From positions 1-37,912 of the forward strand of contig JADFJB010000031.1 of the NCBI GenBank assembly GCA_022566355.1: a stretch of DNA of 37,912 nucleotides, in the 5' to 3' direction. The stretch comes from a candidate division KSB1 bacterium. Lineage in GTDB: Bacteria > Zhuqueibacterota > JdFR-76 > DREG01. The notes under the pieces were generated by a model. That model searched no databases and was not told the origin of the DNA. It saw nothing but the letters and a program-made list of their open reading frames with translations. Both the position numbers and the translations under genes were made by a program. Positions 1 through 7,893 of this stretch are shown one piece after another (position 1 is the stretch's first letter; each line of letters starts with the position of its first letter).

Positions 1-149
1 GATAAACAACAGAAAATCCTTTATGAAAAATCTTTTCTTATTAACAAAACTACGAAAAATAAACTTAAACTAACCGGTGCACTTTTATCTTGCATTTAAC
101 CACTACCTGCTACTAGTAATTCCTGACTTAAATGGAATAGTTACAAGAA

Positions 150-226
<77 letters not shown>

Positions 227-243
227 ATTTTTTCAAAGATCAT

Positions 244-272
244 AATTTATGTTTTAGGTAACTAAATTTCAA
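244..272 (-). promoter_or_regulatory. sigma-70-type promoter for tRNA-Pro
   Basis: On the minus strand TTGAAA (272-267) is separated by 17 bp from TAAATT (249-244). The predicted start near 237 lies about 11 bp before the mature tRNA 5' end. Inferred from consensus and position only. Confidence 0.45.
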
Positions 273-307
273 ACAATTTTGTTCATATTTCTCTTCATTT
301 AATTATT

Positions 308-934
308 TTATTTTTGATGAACTACCTTTGCTTCAAAATACTCAGATAAATAGGGTTTAATTTTAGTTAAAGCTTTCCCGCGATGGCTGATGTTATTTTT
401 CAATTCAGGCGACATCTCAGCAAAGGATTTTCCATATTCAGGGACAAAAAAAATGGGGTCATAACCAAAACCATCTTTGCCTTGTGGAGAATGAATAATT
501 ATTCCTTTGCAAACATCTTCAATGGTAAACTCATGTTCACCATCTACAAAAGCTATAGCGCAGCGAAATTGGGCTCCTCTTCTTTCTATAGGAACATTTT
601 CCATTTCATTCAATAATTTTCGAACATTATCTTCATAACTCGCTGATGTTCCCGCGTATCGACTCGAATATACACCTGGAGCGCCGTTTAGCTCACTCAC
701 TTCCAGCCCGGTGTCATCTGCTATTGATGGCAAGCCCGTCGCTTGAAAGGTTCCTCTTGCTTTTAGCAAAGCGTTTGCTTTTAAGCTATCACCAGTTTCT
801 TCCATTTCCGGAAAATCCATAAAATCATTTTTGCTCAAAATATTTAGTTTTAAATTATTAAGCAGCATTTTGATTTCATTCAATTTGTCTTCATTATTGG
901 TAGCTACAACTATCTTTTGAAGATTTATATCCAT
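308..934 (-). CDS. rdgB: XTP/dITP diphosphatase (RdgB/HAM1 family)
   Basis: House-cleaning nucleotide pyrophosphatase that hydrolyses ITP, dITP and XTP to the monophosphate and PPi, keeping deaminated purines out of nucleic acids; cytoplasmic. The 208 residues match the family length. Visible signatures are the N-terminal VVATNNEDKLNEI substrate-binding segment, the DDTGLEV active-site motif with its acidic residues, GAPGVYSSRYAG, and the C-terminal FGYDPIF and SHRGKAL motifs. The ATG directly abuts the stop codon of the upstream 66-residue gene (TAAATG), so translation is probably coupled. It is the last gene of the GAF-zinc protein-rdgB operon. Function is confident; the reason for the linkage to its neighbours is unknown. 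Confidence 0.96.
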   Translation of the reverse strand: MDINLQKIVVATNNEDKLNEIKMLLNNLKLNILSKNDFMDFPEMEETGDSLKANALLKARGTFQATGLPSIADDTGLEVSELNGAPGVYSSRYAGTSASYEDNVRKLLNEMENVPIERRGAQFRCAIAFVDGEHEFTIEDVCKGIIIHSPQGKDGFGYDPIFFVPEYGKSFAEMSPELKNNISHRGKALTKIKPYLSEYFEAKVVHQK

Positions 935-1135
935 TTAGAGCGAGTAAACCTCTTTTTCATTGCATTTACATAAATTAACCATTTTTTGGCTGAACTTCCA
1001 GCTTCCTGAAGAGTCAGATTGAAAATATTTCACAGATTTGACTCTTTTATATTCTCCATTACAGACCGGACAGGTATTGGTTGATGCCTTGGCTTTTTTA
1101 GCCATTTTGTCTGCAAATGATATACTTTTTGCCAC
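935..1135 (-). CDS. Small zinc-ribbon-like protein, unknown function
   Basis: A 66-residue basic protein with two cysteine pairs, CPVC (C22, C25) and CKC (C56, C58), suggesting a single structural zinc site of zinc-ribbon type. I do not recognise the family. The frame starts with GTG at 1135, supported by a strong Shine-Dalgarno GGAGG directly upstream; an internal ATG at codon 11 lacks such a site. It lies 12 bp after the double-GAF gene and abuts rdgB, so all three are probably one transcript. There is no signal peptide or membrane segment, so it is likely cytoplasmic. Binding of nucleic acid or a protein partner is possible but not shown by the sequence. Confidence 0.75.
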   Translation of the reverse strand: MAKSISFADKMAKKAKASTNTCPVCNGEYKRVKSVKYFQSDSSGSWKFSQKMVNLCKCNEKEVYSL

Positions 1136-1147
1136 GTTTCCTCCAAT

Positions 1148-2455
1148 TTATTGTTTGTTAATAATTATTTCTGTTTGAATTGACGAATCTGTCATTACAG
1201 AAAAAGCCATCCCAAAATTAGAAGCCAGAATCATCAAAATATTTTGATCCCATTCCGTGTAGTATTCAGGCTGTCTAATTTCAAGGCTTATAGTTCCAAA
1301 TACTTTATTTTGAAAATTTATCGGGACACCGAGAAAAGATCGCAAACCATAATTTGATTTATCCAACTTCGAATAACGCGGTCTGAATAAATCTCCTTTC
1401 TCCAAGTCGCCAAGTAACAAAGGTTCATTTTTACGAATTACCCACCCATTTATACCCTCAGAAAGCGGGAATCGATATCCTTCCGGCATACTATCGTGTT
1501 GACCGAAAACTTTAACCACAACTCCTTCATCTTGGTTTTCTTGCGCAACCATAATAATTGAAAGACGATCATAATCAAACACCTTTTTACAAGCTTTTCC
1601 AATAGCTACATATGTGTTACCCTTAGAAAAGTCATCATTTAAACTATCCAGAAACACTTTTTGAGCTGAAATAGATTGATTAATCAACCTAATCTTTTCC
1701 CGCTCACTGATTAACTCGACACCCTGGCTGATCAATTTTTCAAAAGATGTAAGTAAATCCACATCATTATCACTGAAATCGTTGGCGGCTAGACTATCGA
1801 TACACAAAACGCCCTTGATCTCGCCGCTGATTGTCATTGGAACACCGAGAAAAGATCGAATTTCAATTGGCTTTTCATAATATTGTACCGGTTGACCGGA
1901 TGGAATACTTTTTTCACATATAACCGTTTTATTCACTAACACGCTACCAGGAAGTGTGCCATCCCGATCAATATAAGTCCCAGCTTTCAAATCACGACTG
2001 TTGCTTGAACAAAACTCAACTTGCAGTGCCTTAGAATGATTATTCCATAAAAAAACGACTGCCGAATTTGCAGCAAAAGATGCCTGAATAATTTTTATTA
2101 TATTTCCAAAAAACTGGTTAATCTCTTGATAAAAATCAAATTGCTCTTCTTTTTCACTTGACGAGCTTACCGAAAATTCCGTTATTGATTGAATCGCAGA
2201 ATTTGTTTGTGTAATTTCATCTGAAACATTTTCATATTCACTCTCCGATTTGACTTGGTCATTCCAGAGTAAATAAAACAATGCAAGACCTAAACCTAGA
2301 ATAACGAATCGTAATATCCAGATGATATATGGTTCTTTGAAAAGAACAGAAAGAAAAAGGCCCACAATAAATAGTAACGCAAGCAGGCCTAATAAATAAC
2401 GTTCATCAAATATGTGCCAGATTGTTTGCTTATCAGAGTCTGTAGAACTCCTCAT
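1148..2455 (-). CDS. Membrane-anchored tandem GAF-domain protein
   Basis: A 435-residue sensor-like protein. Two hydrophobic helices near the N-terminus (about residues 20-39 and 43-64) anchor it in the inner membrane, leaving a large cytoplasmic part. Two GAF domains follow (about 107-250 and 275-425). They share the paired hallmarks RSFLGVPM / RSFLGVPI followed by a GVLCIDS / GTISLEI strand, so they look like internal duplicates. GAF domains bind cyclic nucleotides, haem, flavins or other small ligands; the ligand here cannot be told. There is no kinase, GGDEF, HD or DNA-binding output domain, so it must signal through a partner or act as a sink or scaffold. It is the first gene of the operon with the zinc-ribbon protein and rdgB. 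Confidence 0.88.
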   Translation of the reverse strand: MRSSTDSDKQTIWHIFDERYLLGLLALLFIVGLFLSVLFKEPYIIWILRFVILGLGLALFYLLWNDQVKSESEYENVSDEITQTNSAIQSITEFSVSSSSEKEEQFDFYQEINQFFGNIIKIIQASFAANSAVVFLWNNHSKALQVEFCSSNSRDLKAGTYIDRDGTLPGSVLVNKTVICEKSIPSGQPVQYYEKPIEIRSFLGVPMTISGEIKGVLCIDSLAANDFSDNDVDLLTSFEKLISQGVELISEREKIRLINQSISAQKVFLDSLNDDFSKGNTYVAIGKACKKVFDYDRLSIIMVAQENQDEGVVVKVFGQHDSMPEGYRFPLSEGINGWVIRKNEPLLLGDLEKGDLFRPRYSKLDKSNYGLRSFLGVPINFQNKVFGTISLEIRQPEYYTEWDQNILMILASNFGMAFSVMTDSSIQTEIIINKQ

Positions 2456-2482
2456 TCAATGATCCTATTTTATTGAATCATA

Positions 2483-2510
2483 AATATAGTAAATTAACCC
2501 TGATTTTCAA
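2483..2510 (-). promoter_or_regulatory. sigma-70-type promoter for the GAF-rdgB operon
   Basis: Minus-strand TTGAAA (2510-2505), a 16-bp spacer and TATATT (2488-2483), 28 bp before the ATG of the double-GAF gene. It resembles the element before tRNA-Pro. The rest of 2456-2646 is AT-rich with nothing else recognisable. Confidence 0.45.
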
Positions 2511-2646
2511 TATAAATAATTGAAAAACAAACAGCTTAAAAGCAACTATTTTTTTTGTTTGAGGATGAATAAATAGGTTAAATTGAAATTCAATCACAAC
2601 AATCGATTGAAAAAGGGAAATAAACCTTAAAAGCCCCTAAGTTTTT

Positions 2647-3702
2647 TTATTTCTTTGGTATAATTAAACGGGGAGCAAATTTTATACTAGTTTGAATAGT
2701 TTCATTACCTCGCTTGATCTTTAATTTAATTTGATCATCCACACTACTATTTTTTATTTGAGACCAAATCTCAGAGATACTCTTAACTTCTCTTTCATTA
2801 AACGAAACAATTTCATCCCCAACTTGGATACCGGCTTGTGAAGCAGGGCTATTATCTTGAATTTGACTAATTTGGAAAACCCCTCTTTGTTGGGAATCCT
2901 CCATAATTGTTAATCCAATCCATCCTGCCGGTTTCACTCTGTCAACAAGTTGAGCGATTCGAGGGAGAAGAGAGCCAATTGGGACTACTACATATTCATC
3001 ATGGTCTACTATGCCGGTATATTTGGATAACTCTTGCGTCACTTCAATTTTTGCGGCTAAAATTCCAACAACCTGGCCATTCAAATTAAAAACGGGCGCC
3101 CCGGAACAACCATTCCATGCACGTGCACCAATCAGGACATAGCCATTATCAAGGATCCCTTCAACAAGGCCAAGCGCAACGGCTGGACCATAACCGAATG
3201 AAGAACCCATAACATAAATCCAACTTCCAAGTCTCATTCCCGAATCATGAGCAAAAGATGGATTTGCAATAGGAATTCGATTAATTTTCAGTACTGTAAT
3301 CCCATTGGGTTGTTCACCTAATATTTCTGCATCAACCTCTTCACCTGTAAATAATCGAACGAATATCTTATTTTTATTTTTGACTATGCTAGATCTTGTC
3401 AGGACGATACCTTGTGAATCCACAAGTAACCCTGAACCTACATTTTTATAGTAAACTGGCTTTATGATCGATCTTGGATTTTGGCTAGAATCTGCAGATT
3501 GGACCGTTTCTTCATCATACATTTCCTGTGATACACCGATTACGGTTACAACATACTGTTGGGAATATGAGATTAACTTTTGCAACTCAGTCTCTAGTGT
3601 ATTAAAAGCCGGGCTTTGCGCCATGGCGGAAGAATTAATACCAGACAGGAGTAGTACAATTACAGCCCTCAAGGTATATTTTATCTTAAAATTAATCCGC
3701 AT
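2647..3702 (-). CDS. HtrA-like trypsin-fold/PDZ protein, probable pseudoprotease
   Basis: A 351-residue secreted protein: signal peptide about 1-28 (cleavage after AMA), a trypsin-like domain about 45-250, and one PDZ domain about 258-340. The fold is clear from GSGLLVDSQGIVLT, but where active HtrA proteins have TNNHVV this one reads TRSSIV (His to Ser105), and where they have TDLAVIKI it reads NGITVLKI (Asp to Gly134). The nucleophile serine remains in GCSGAP (Ser200), though GNSGG is altered. Two of three triad residues are lost, so proteolysis is unlikely. It is 17 bp downstream of a zf-HC2 anti-sigma gene and an ECF sigma gene, with an RBS GAGGAT. It probably acts in the periplasm as a ligand-binding regulator or chaperone in that circuit; that role is inference. 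A distinct, intact DegP-type protease occurs at 28169-29683. Confidence 0.88.
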   Translation of the reverse strand: MRINFKIKYTLRAVIVLLLSGINSSAMAQSPAFNTLETELQKLISYSQQYVVTVIGVSQEMYDEETVQSADSSQNPRSIIKPVYYKNVGSGLLVDSQGIVLTRSSIVKNKNKIFVRLFTGEEVDAEILGEQPNGITVLKINRIPIANPSFAHDSGMRLGSWIYVMGSSFGYGPAVALGLVEGILDNGYVLIGARAWNGCSGAPVFNLNGQVVGILAAKIEVTQELSKYTGIVDHDEYVVVPIGSLLPRIAQLVDRVKPAGWIGLTIMEDSQQRGVFQISQIQDNSPASQAGIQVGDEIVSFNEREVKSISEIWSQIKNSSVDDQIKLKIKRGNETIQTSIKFAPRLIIPKK

Positions 3703-3719
3703 ATTTATCCTCGAACTAG

Positions 3720-4358
3720 TTAAAAAGTTACAGTCTGAAGATTAGTTAGTAGAATCCGGTTTCTATTAGCATCCGTTGTCAAAGGTAGTTGCTGTTCAAA
3801 TCTTTTAATAGATTTCGCATGGCTCCATTCCGAATCCTTAAGAATATCTTTTTCTTTCACTTTTTCAAGAATATATATTAATTTCTCTGTGCTTTTTTCT
3901 TGATCAAGAACAATTGGGTTTTGATCGGGAATTATAGTACGAAGTTCCTGGAGTGGAGTTGGAGATACTGAACTACTGAAGGGTTGTCTATTTTCATTGG
4001 AGTGATGATAAATATCATAAGATATATATGCAAAAAATAGCACGACCGCTAAAGAATAACCTAATGCAGGAGTTGTTTTTGATTGGAAAAACAGTACAAT
4101 TTTATCAATAATAGTTTCAGATTCATGTTCAAGTTCTTTTCTAAGTCGACTTCTTAAAACAGCCTGAAATGAATCAGACGTCTTAACTTTCTCAAGATTT
4201 TGTAGATGATGACTTAGCTCTCCCATGCGATTAAGAACAGAATAACACTCAACACACGTTTTACAATGCTGTTCCAAGTTTAGTTTTTCGCCATTATCGA
4301 GAGCCCCCTCCAAATAATCTGATATTCTACTCGTGATATCTTCACATTTTGACACCAT
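3720..4358 (-). CDS. zf-HC2 membrane anti-sigma factor
   Basis: A 212-residue protein with the zinc-binding anti-sigma signature H-x3-C-x2-C (His31, Cys35, Cys38) in an N-terminal cytoplasmic domain, a single membrane helix at about 96-115, and a periplasmic C-terminal half of about 95 residues. Such proteins hold the cognate ECF sigma factor inactive at the membrane. The gene directly follows the ECF sigma gene (20 bp) with an excellent Shine-Dalgarno AAGGAGG, and precedes the HtrA-like gene. The periplasmic tail ends in Val-Thr-Phe-COOH, a hydrophobic-x-hydrophobic end of the kind PDZ domains bind, which is notable next to a periplasmic PDZ protein. Family assignment is firm; the partner assignment rests on gene order. 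Confidence 0.9.
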   Translation of the reverse strand: MVSKCEDITSRISDYLEGALDNGEKLNLEQHCKTCVECYSVLNRMGELSHHLQNLEKVKTSDSFQAVLRSRLRKELEHESETIIDKIVLFFQSKTTPALGYSLAVVLFFAYISYDIYHHSNENRQPFSSSVSPTPLQELRTIIPDQNPIVLDQEKSTEKLIYILEKVKEKDILKDSEWSHAKSIKRFEQQLPLTTDANRNRILLTNLQTVTF

Positions 4359-4378
4359 TTCCTCCTTGAGGTTAATTT

Positions 4379-5005
4379 TTATTTTTTATCCATTAGAAAT
4401 TTAAGTTTTTCCTGTAATCGCAATCTTGCGCGATTCACTCGTGACTTAACTGTCCCAAGTGGCACATCAATAATCTTACTGATCTCTTCATATGAAAGTT
4501 CCTGAATATCCCGCAAAATAACCACTTCACGAAACTTAGGAGAAAGCTGCTGAATTTCCCGTTGAATAATCTCGTCATACATACTTGAATTAGTATTTTT
4601 TTCCGGACTTTGAGATTCATCGGAGATTTCATAATCTTTATCCTCAAAACCAATTTCACTCAAAGAGTAAATGTTTCTTTTCTTCCTTTTACGCAACTCT
4701 GTTTTTGCCAAATTTCCAGCAATAGTATAAATCCAAGTAGAAAATTTTGCAATTTTTTTATATGCATGTTTATTTCTGAACACTCGCAAAAATGTTTCTT
4801 GTACAACGTCTTCGGATTCGATTGAATCTCCTAAAAATCGATAAACAAAATTCATTAGAGGATCTTTGTAACGCTTTACTATTTCATCAAATGCAAGAAT
4901 TTCCCCTTGTTGAAATGAAAAAATCAAGTCTTCATCATCCTGTTCAGATAACTCTAACCTCCGTTGTTTAGCTTGTAAATAATTTTCTTTTGTTGACAAA
5001 GCCAT
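4379..5005 (-). CDS. ECF-family RNA polymerase sigma factor (RpoE-like)
   Basis: A 208-residue group-4 sigma factor. Region 2 (about 30-100) contains DPLMNFVYRFLGD, the core-binding SEDVVQETFLRVFRN and the -10-recognition FSTWIYTIAGNLA followed by a basic stretch. Region 4 (about 150-202) contains LSPKFREVVILRDI and the helix-turn-helix YEEISKIIDVPLGTVKSRV. Residues 118-147 form an acidic, Ser/Asn-rich linker. It is followed by its probable membrane anti-sigma factor and a PDZ protein, the usual layout of an envelope-stress module. The start has no obvious Shine-Dalgarno sequence, and translation may be coupled to holA, whose stop lies 25 bp upstream. Target promoters were not identifiable here. 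Confidence 0.94.
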   Translation of the reverse strand: MALSTKENYLQAKQRRLELSEQDDEDLIFSFQQGEILAFDEIVKRYKDPLMNFVYRFLGDSIESEDVVQETFLRVFRNKHAYKKIAKFSTWIYTIAGNLAKTELRKRKKRNIYSLSEIGFEDKDYEISDESQSPEKNTNSSMYDEIIQREIQQLSPKFREVVILRDIQELSYEEISKIIDVPLGTVKSRVNRARLRLQEKLKFLMDKK

Positions 5006-5030
5006 TTTCTTATCTATCGGATGACAACTG

Positions 5031-6035
5031 TCAAGCCGCTTTCATTTGATTCAAAATTTGAAACACCAAAATCTCCATTACAATTTTGGGTTTCTGGTAA
5101 CTGATTTTCAAGTTTTTATCGGCCTCGAGCAATAATACAAAACTAGTGTTAATCTCAGAATCAGTATATGATTTCGCTTGTCTGATTGTTGCATCTAGAA
5201 AATAAGGATGCACACCTAATTGTTTAGCCATATCACTTCTTGGAATTCGCTTTCTAATTAATTCTCTGGCTCGAATAAGCACTGTAAAAAAACTCGTCAA
5301 GGATGAAACAATATAAACAGGTGATTCTCCCATCTCAATCATTCTTCGCAAGATGGTTAGACTTTCCGAAATCCTTCTGTCTCCTATCGCATCTCGAAGT
5401 TGAAAAATATTGTAATTCCTGGAAATCCCAACCAATTTTTCCACATCATCTTCTGATATAATTTCCTTATCGCCAGTGTAACTAATAAGTTTTTCAACCT
5501 GGCTAATTAATTCTCCGAGTGAATTTCCAGATTTGGATTGAAGAAGATTGATTGCAGCAAGCGATATTTTTTTCCCTCGCTTTTCAGAAAATTGTGAAAT
5601 ATACATTGGTACCTGGTTATCATAGGGGGGTTTACATTCAATACATTCTGCAAAGTTCCTCAAAGAAGAATAAATCTTATTACGAAAATCTATCTCCTCC
5701 GCTACTAAAACCAATATGGTTTGTGAAACCGGTTGTTTACAATATTTTAGTATCAATTCTTTACCTGGTTGAGACAGTCGCTGATAATTCTTAACTACGA
5801 CAACCCTTTTCTCTGACATCATAGGTATGGTTAATACAGTATTCACAATTTTTGCAGCATCTCCATCATCTCCGTAAAATATATCTCGATTAAAACTAGA
5901 GGTTTGACTGGTGACATATTTGGAGAAAATAATGTCCAAAGCCTGGTTTTTGAAATAATTTTCGGCTCCGTAAAAAAAGTAGACAGGGAATACTTTTCCG
6001 GAATTGAACTGTTTGAGGAATTCTTGAAAGTTCAT
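5031..6035 (-). CDS. holA: DNA polymerase III delta subunit (HolA)
   Basis: A clamp-loader subunit that opens the sliding beta clamp. At 334 residues it matches the family. The N-terminal region has the typical GKVFPVYFFYGAENY start (delta subunits keep an AAA+-like fold but lack a working P-loop), then EKRVVVVKNYQRL, a strand-helix region around ILVLVAEEIDFRNKIY, and the C-terminal domain with KLVGISRNYNIFQLRDAIG and the helical KQLGVHPYFLDATIRQA segment. It lies between the MetS-like gene (13 bp) and the sigma gene (25 bp) on the same strand, so it is probably co-transcribed with both. No good Shine-Dalgarno precedes the ATG. Confidence 0.93.
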   Translation of the reverse strand: MNFQEFLKQFNSGKVFPVYFFYGAENYFKNQALDIIFSKYVTSQTSSFNRDIFYGDDGDAAKIVNTVLTIPMMSEKRVVVVKNYQRLSQPGKELILKYCKQPVSQTILVLVAEEIDFRNKIYSSLRNFAECIECKPPYDNQVPMYISQFSEKRGKKISLAAINLLQSKSGNSLGELISQVEKLISYTGDKEIISEDDVEKLVGISRNYNIFQLRDAIGDRRISESLTILRRMIEMGESPVYIVSSLTSFFTVLIRARELIRKRIPRSDMAKQLGVHPYFLDATIRQAKSYTDSEINTSFVLLLEADKNLKISYQKPKIVMEILVFQILNQMKAA

Positions 6036-6048
6036 TTTTATTTATTAT

Positions 6049-6162
6049 TTAATCCGACTGAGCTTGTCGTTCTTTTCGAAAGGCTATAACAATTAGTGCG
6101 GCAAAACCTCCCCATACAATCGTCAAAAGTAAAATCATAAATACAATGGCTAGTGGTTTCAT
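6049..6162 (-). CDS. MetS-like small subunit of an NSS-family transporter
   Basis: A 37-codon gene. It encodes one hydrophobic helix (about residues 4-27, containing IVWGGFAALIVIAF) followed by a short charged tail RKERQAQSD. Its ATG overlaps the transporter stop (ATGA at 6162-6159), and a near-perfect GGAGG sits 4 bases upstream, so it is clearly arranged for coupled translation. In Corynebacterium glutamicum the methionine/alanine importer MetP requires such a small partner, MetS, and the I-V-W-G-G core is what I recall of that family. Position, size and motif agree; function is by analogy. It then runs 13 bp into holA. Confidence 0.8.
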   Translation of the reverse strand: MKPLAIVFMILLLTIVWGGFAALIVIAFRKERQAQSD

Positions 6163-7616
6163 TGCGCCTCCATATGAATTTTGTTCACTATTTTTTTATT
6201 AAATAACATAAACAAACCTATCGCAATTCCCCATTGAAATATACAAGTACCCAGACTAAATGGTTTGAATGGATTCCACCAACTTTCTGGTTCGTAGACC
6301 GTTACCGATTGATAGGACCACCAAACGATTAAAACAACAAACTCGATTGGAATGACATATTTTATCAAAAAAGAATACCACTTCCCAACTCGCAAATCAT
6401 TAGGTGCAGTATTCACCAATTCTGTTCTAAATTTTTCCGCTCCGAATTTTCTTACTGCTAATGCAAAAAAGAATCCGCTTAACATCAGACCCAGGCCCCA
6501 ATTCCAATCCTGGTTATCAAAAAAATCCAAAGATAGCGCCGATGGTACACCAAGCAGCAATGTGCCAAGCCAAACAAATTTAACCGCTTTTTGTCGTTCC
6601 ATGCCAAAATCCATAAAAATTCGAGCAGTCAATTCAACCATTGGGATTAGGGAAGAAAGCGCTGCAATAAACAAAGCAAAGAAAAACACAGTTGAAAATA
6701 AACTTCCCATGGCCATTTGGTTGAACAATTGAGGCATCCAGATAAAGGTAAATCCCTGGTTACCCTGGCTCATTACTTCCAGGGCTTTGGACTCTCCTAA
6801 AATTGAAAACACAGTTGGAATAATTGCTAATGCCACAATCAGTGAAGCCGAATTATTCCCCAAACCAACAAGATAGGCATTCAAGTTTACATCTTCTTTT
6901 TGTTTCATATACACAGCATATGTAAGAATTAATCCCCAACCAGCCCCGGTTGACCAGGCTGATTGTGACAAAGCTTGCAACCATACCTGGTAGTCTAAAA
7001 GTTTATCGAAATCCGGATTAAAAAGGAAATTCAAACCTGCCAAAGCATTTGGCAGGAATAAAGCGCGGGCAGCTGCTATTATCAATAATATAAATAATAA
7101 TGGCACGAAAATTTTTGCTGCCTTTTCAATTCCTTTTACAATTCCCTTATATACCACAATTCCGGCAAATGAAATAGCAATTAAATGGACCAGTAATGGC
7201 CAATATGAAGTAGAAAACCAGTTCCAGTACGTTTCATAATCGCCTGTAGTTGCAAGCTTTCCGGAAATCGATTGAACAAAATAGAAAAGGCTCCATCCGG
7301 TTACAACTGAATAATAAAACATAATTCCCATTGTACAAAATCCGACGAAGCTTCCCATCCAGGCAAATTTTCCACCCATTATTTGGGCAAAGGATCCAAT
7401 CGTCCCTTTACGTGTATGTTTACCGATTGCAAATTCCGCAATCAATAATGGAATGGACCAAATGAAAAGGAAGATAATCCAGGGAATTAAAAATGCACTA
7501 CCGCCGTTTTCTGCCACAATTCTTGGAAATCGCCAGATATTTCCTGCACCTACTGCCATGCCTATTGCTGCTAAAATCAAACCCCATCTTGAAGTAAATC
7601 TTTCAGGAACCGACAT
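6159..7616 (-). CDS. Neurotransmitter:sodium symporter (NSS) family amino-acid transporter
   Basis: A 485-residue inner-membrane protein of LeuT fold with about 12 membrane helices. The first helix carries the family signature AVGAGNIWRFPRIVAENGG, whose unwound part forms the sodium and substrate sites. The likely activity is Na+-driven uptake of an amino acid; the MetS-like small protein immediately downstream suggests a MetP-type carrier for methionine, alanine or a similar substrate, but the substrate cannot be read from sequence. The start has a good Shine-Dalgarno (AGGAG) and a promoter-like element upstream. It appears to be the first gene of a six-gene run ending with the HtrA-like gene. 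Confidence 0.93.
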   Translation of the reverse strand: MSVPERFTSRWGLILAAIGMAVGAGNIWRFPRIVAENGGSAFLIPWIIFLFIWSIPLLIAEFAIGKHTRKGTIGSFAQIMGGKFAWMGSFVGFCTMGIMFYYSVVTGWSLFYFVQSISGKLATTGDYETYWNWFSTSYWPLLVHLIAISFAGIVVYKGIVKGIEKAAKIFVPLLFILLIIAAARALFLPNALAGLNFLFNPDFDKLLDYQVWLQALSQSAWSTGAGWGLILTYAVYMKQKEDVNLNAYLVGLGNNSASLIVALAIIPTVFSILGESKALEVMSQGNQGFTFIWMPQLFNQMAMGSLFSTVFFFALFIAALSSLIPMVELTARIFMDFGMERQKAVKFVWLGTLLLGVPSALSLDFFDNQDWNWGLGLMLSGFFFALAVRKFGAEKFRTELVNTAPNDLRVGKWYSFLIKYVIPIEFVVLIVWWSYQSVTVYEPESWWNPFKPFSLGTCIFQWGIAIGLFMLFNKKIVNKIHMEAQ

Positions 7617-7672
7617 CTACGCTCCTAATTTCGTCATTTCAAATGAGAACAAATTTTCAGATATAGAAAATT

Positions 7673-7700
7673 AATTTAGATAAATTTTGATCAAAGTCAA
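7673..7700 (-). promoter_or_regulatory. sigma-70-type promoter for the NSS transporter operon
   Basis: Minus-strand TTGACT (7700-7695), a 16-bp spacer and TAAATT (7678-7673), about 57 bp before the transporter ATG. Consensus-based only. Confidence 0.42.
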
Positions 7701-7810
7701 TATAAATTCAATCATGGATTTGGTAATACTATTAACACATCCATTTGTTAATTTGTGTTTTAGTTTTCTTCATGCGCATAAATTTAATTACCAACCTGGA
7801 CGATAATATT

Positions 7811-7848
7811 GAATGGAAACCATTCGTTTTAGTTAGTTAGATGGTTTC
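7811..7848 (+). promoter_or_regulatory. Two mutually exclusive small hairpins upstream of the receiver gene
   Basis: GAATGG-AAA-CCATTC (7811-7825) and GAAACCAT (7816-7823) with ATGGTTTC (7841-7848) share the middle strand, so only one can form at a time. They lie 46-83 bp before the receiver-domain ATG. They could be an operator or a leader structure, or chance in AT-rich DNA. Confidence 0.25.
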
Positions 7849-7893
7849 GTAATTCACAAAAAGAACTGTGGAAAGTACAAGAGGAAAGTAACA

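Noticed and set aside
116-144. Hairpin GTAATTCC / GGAATAGTTAC downstream of tRNA-Pro
   Set aside because: Three-base bulge and no T-tract; not convincing as a terminator.
2615-2650. Hairpin near the end of the pseudo-HtrA gene as terminator
   Set aside because: The AT-rich stem has its T-run on the plus strand, not in the direction of the gene; too weak to call.
7103-7123. TGGCACG...TTTGCTG on the plus strand resembling a sigma-54 promoter
   Set aside because: GG to GC spacing is 13 bp rather than 10, and it lies antisense within the NSS transporter gene with no plus-strand gene after it.
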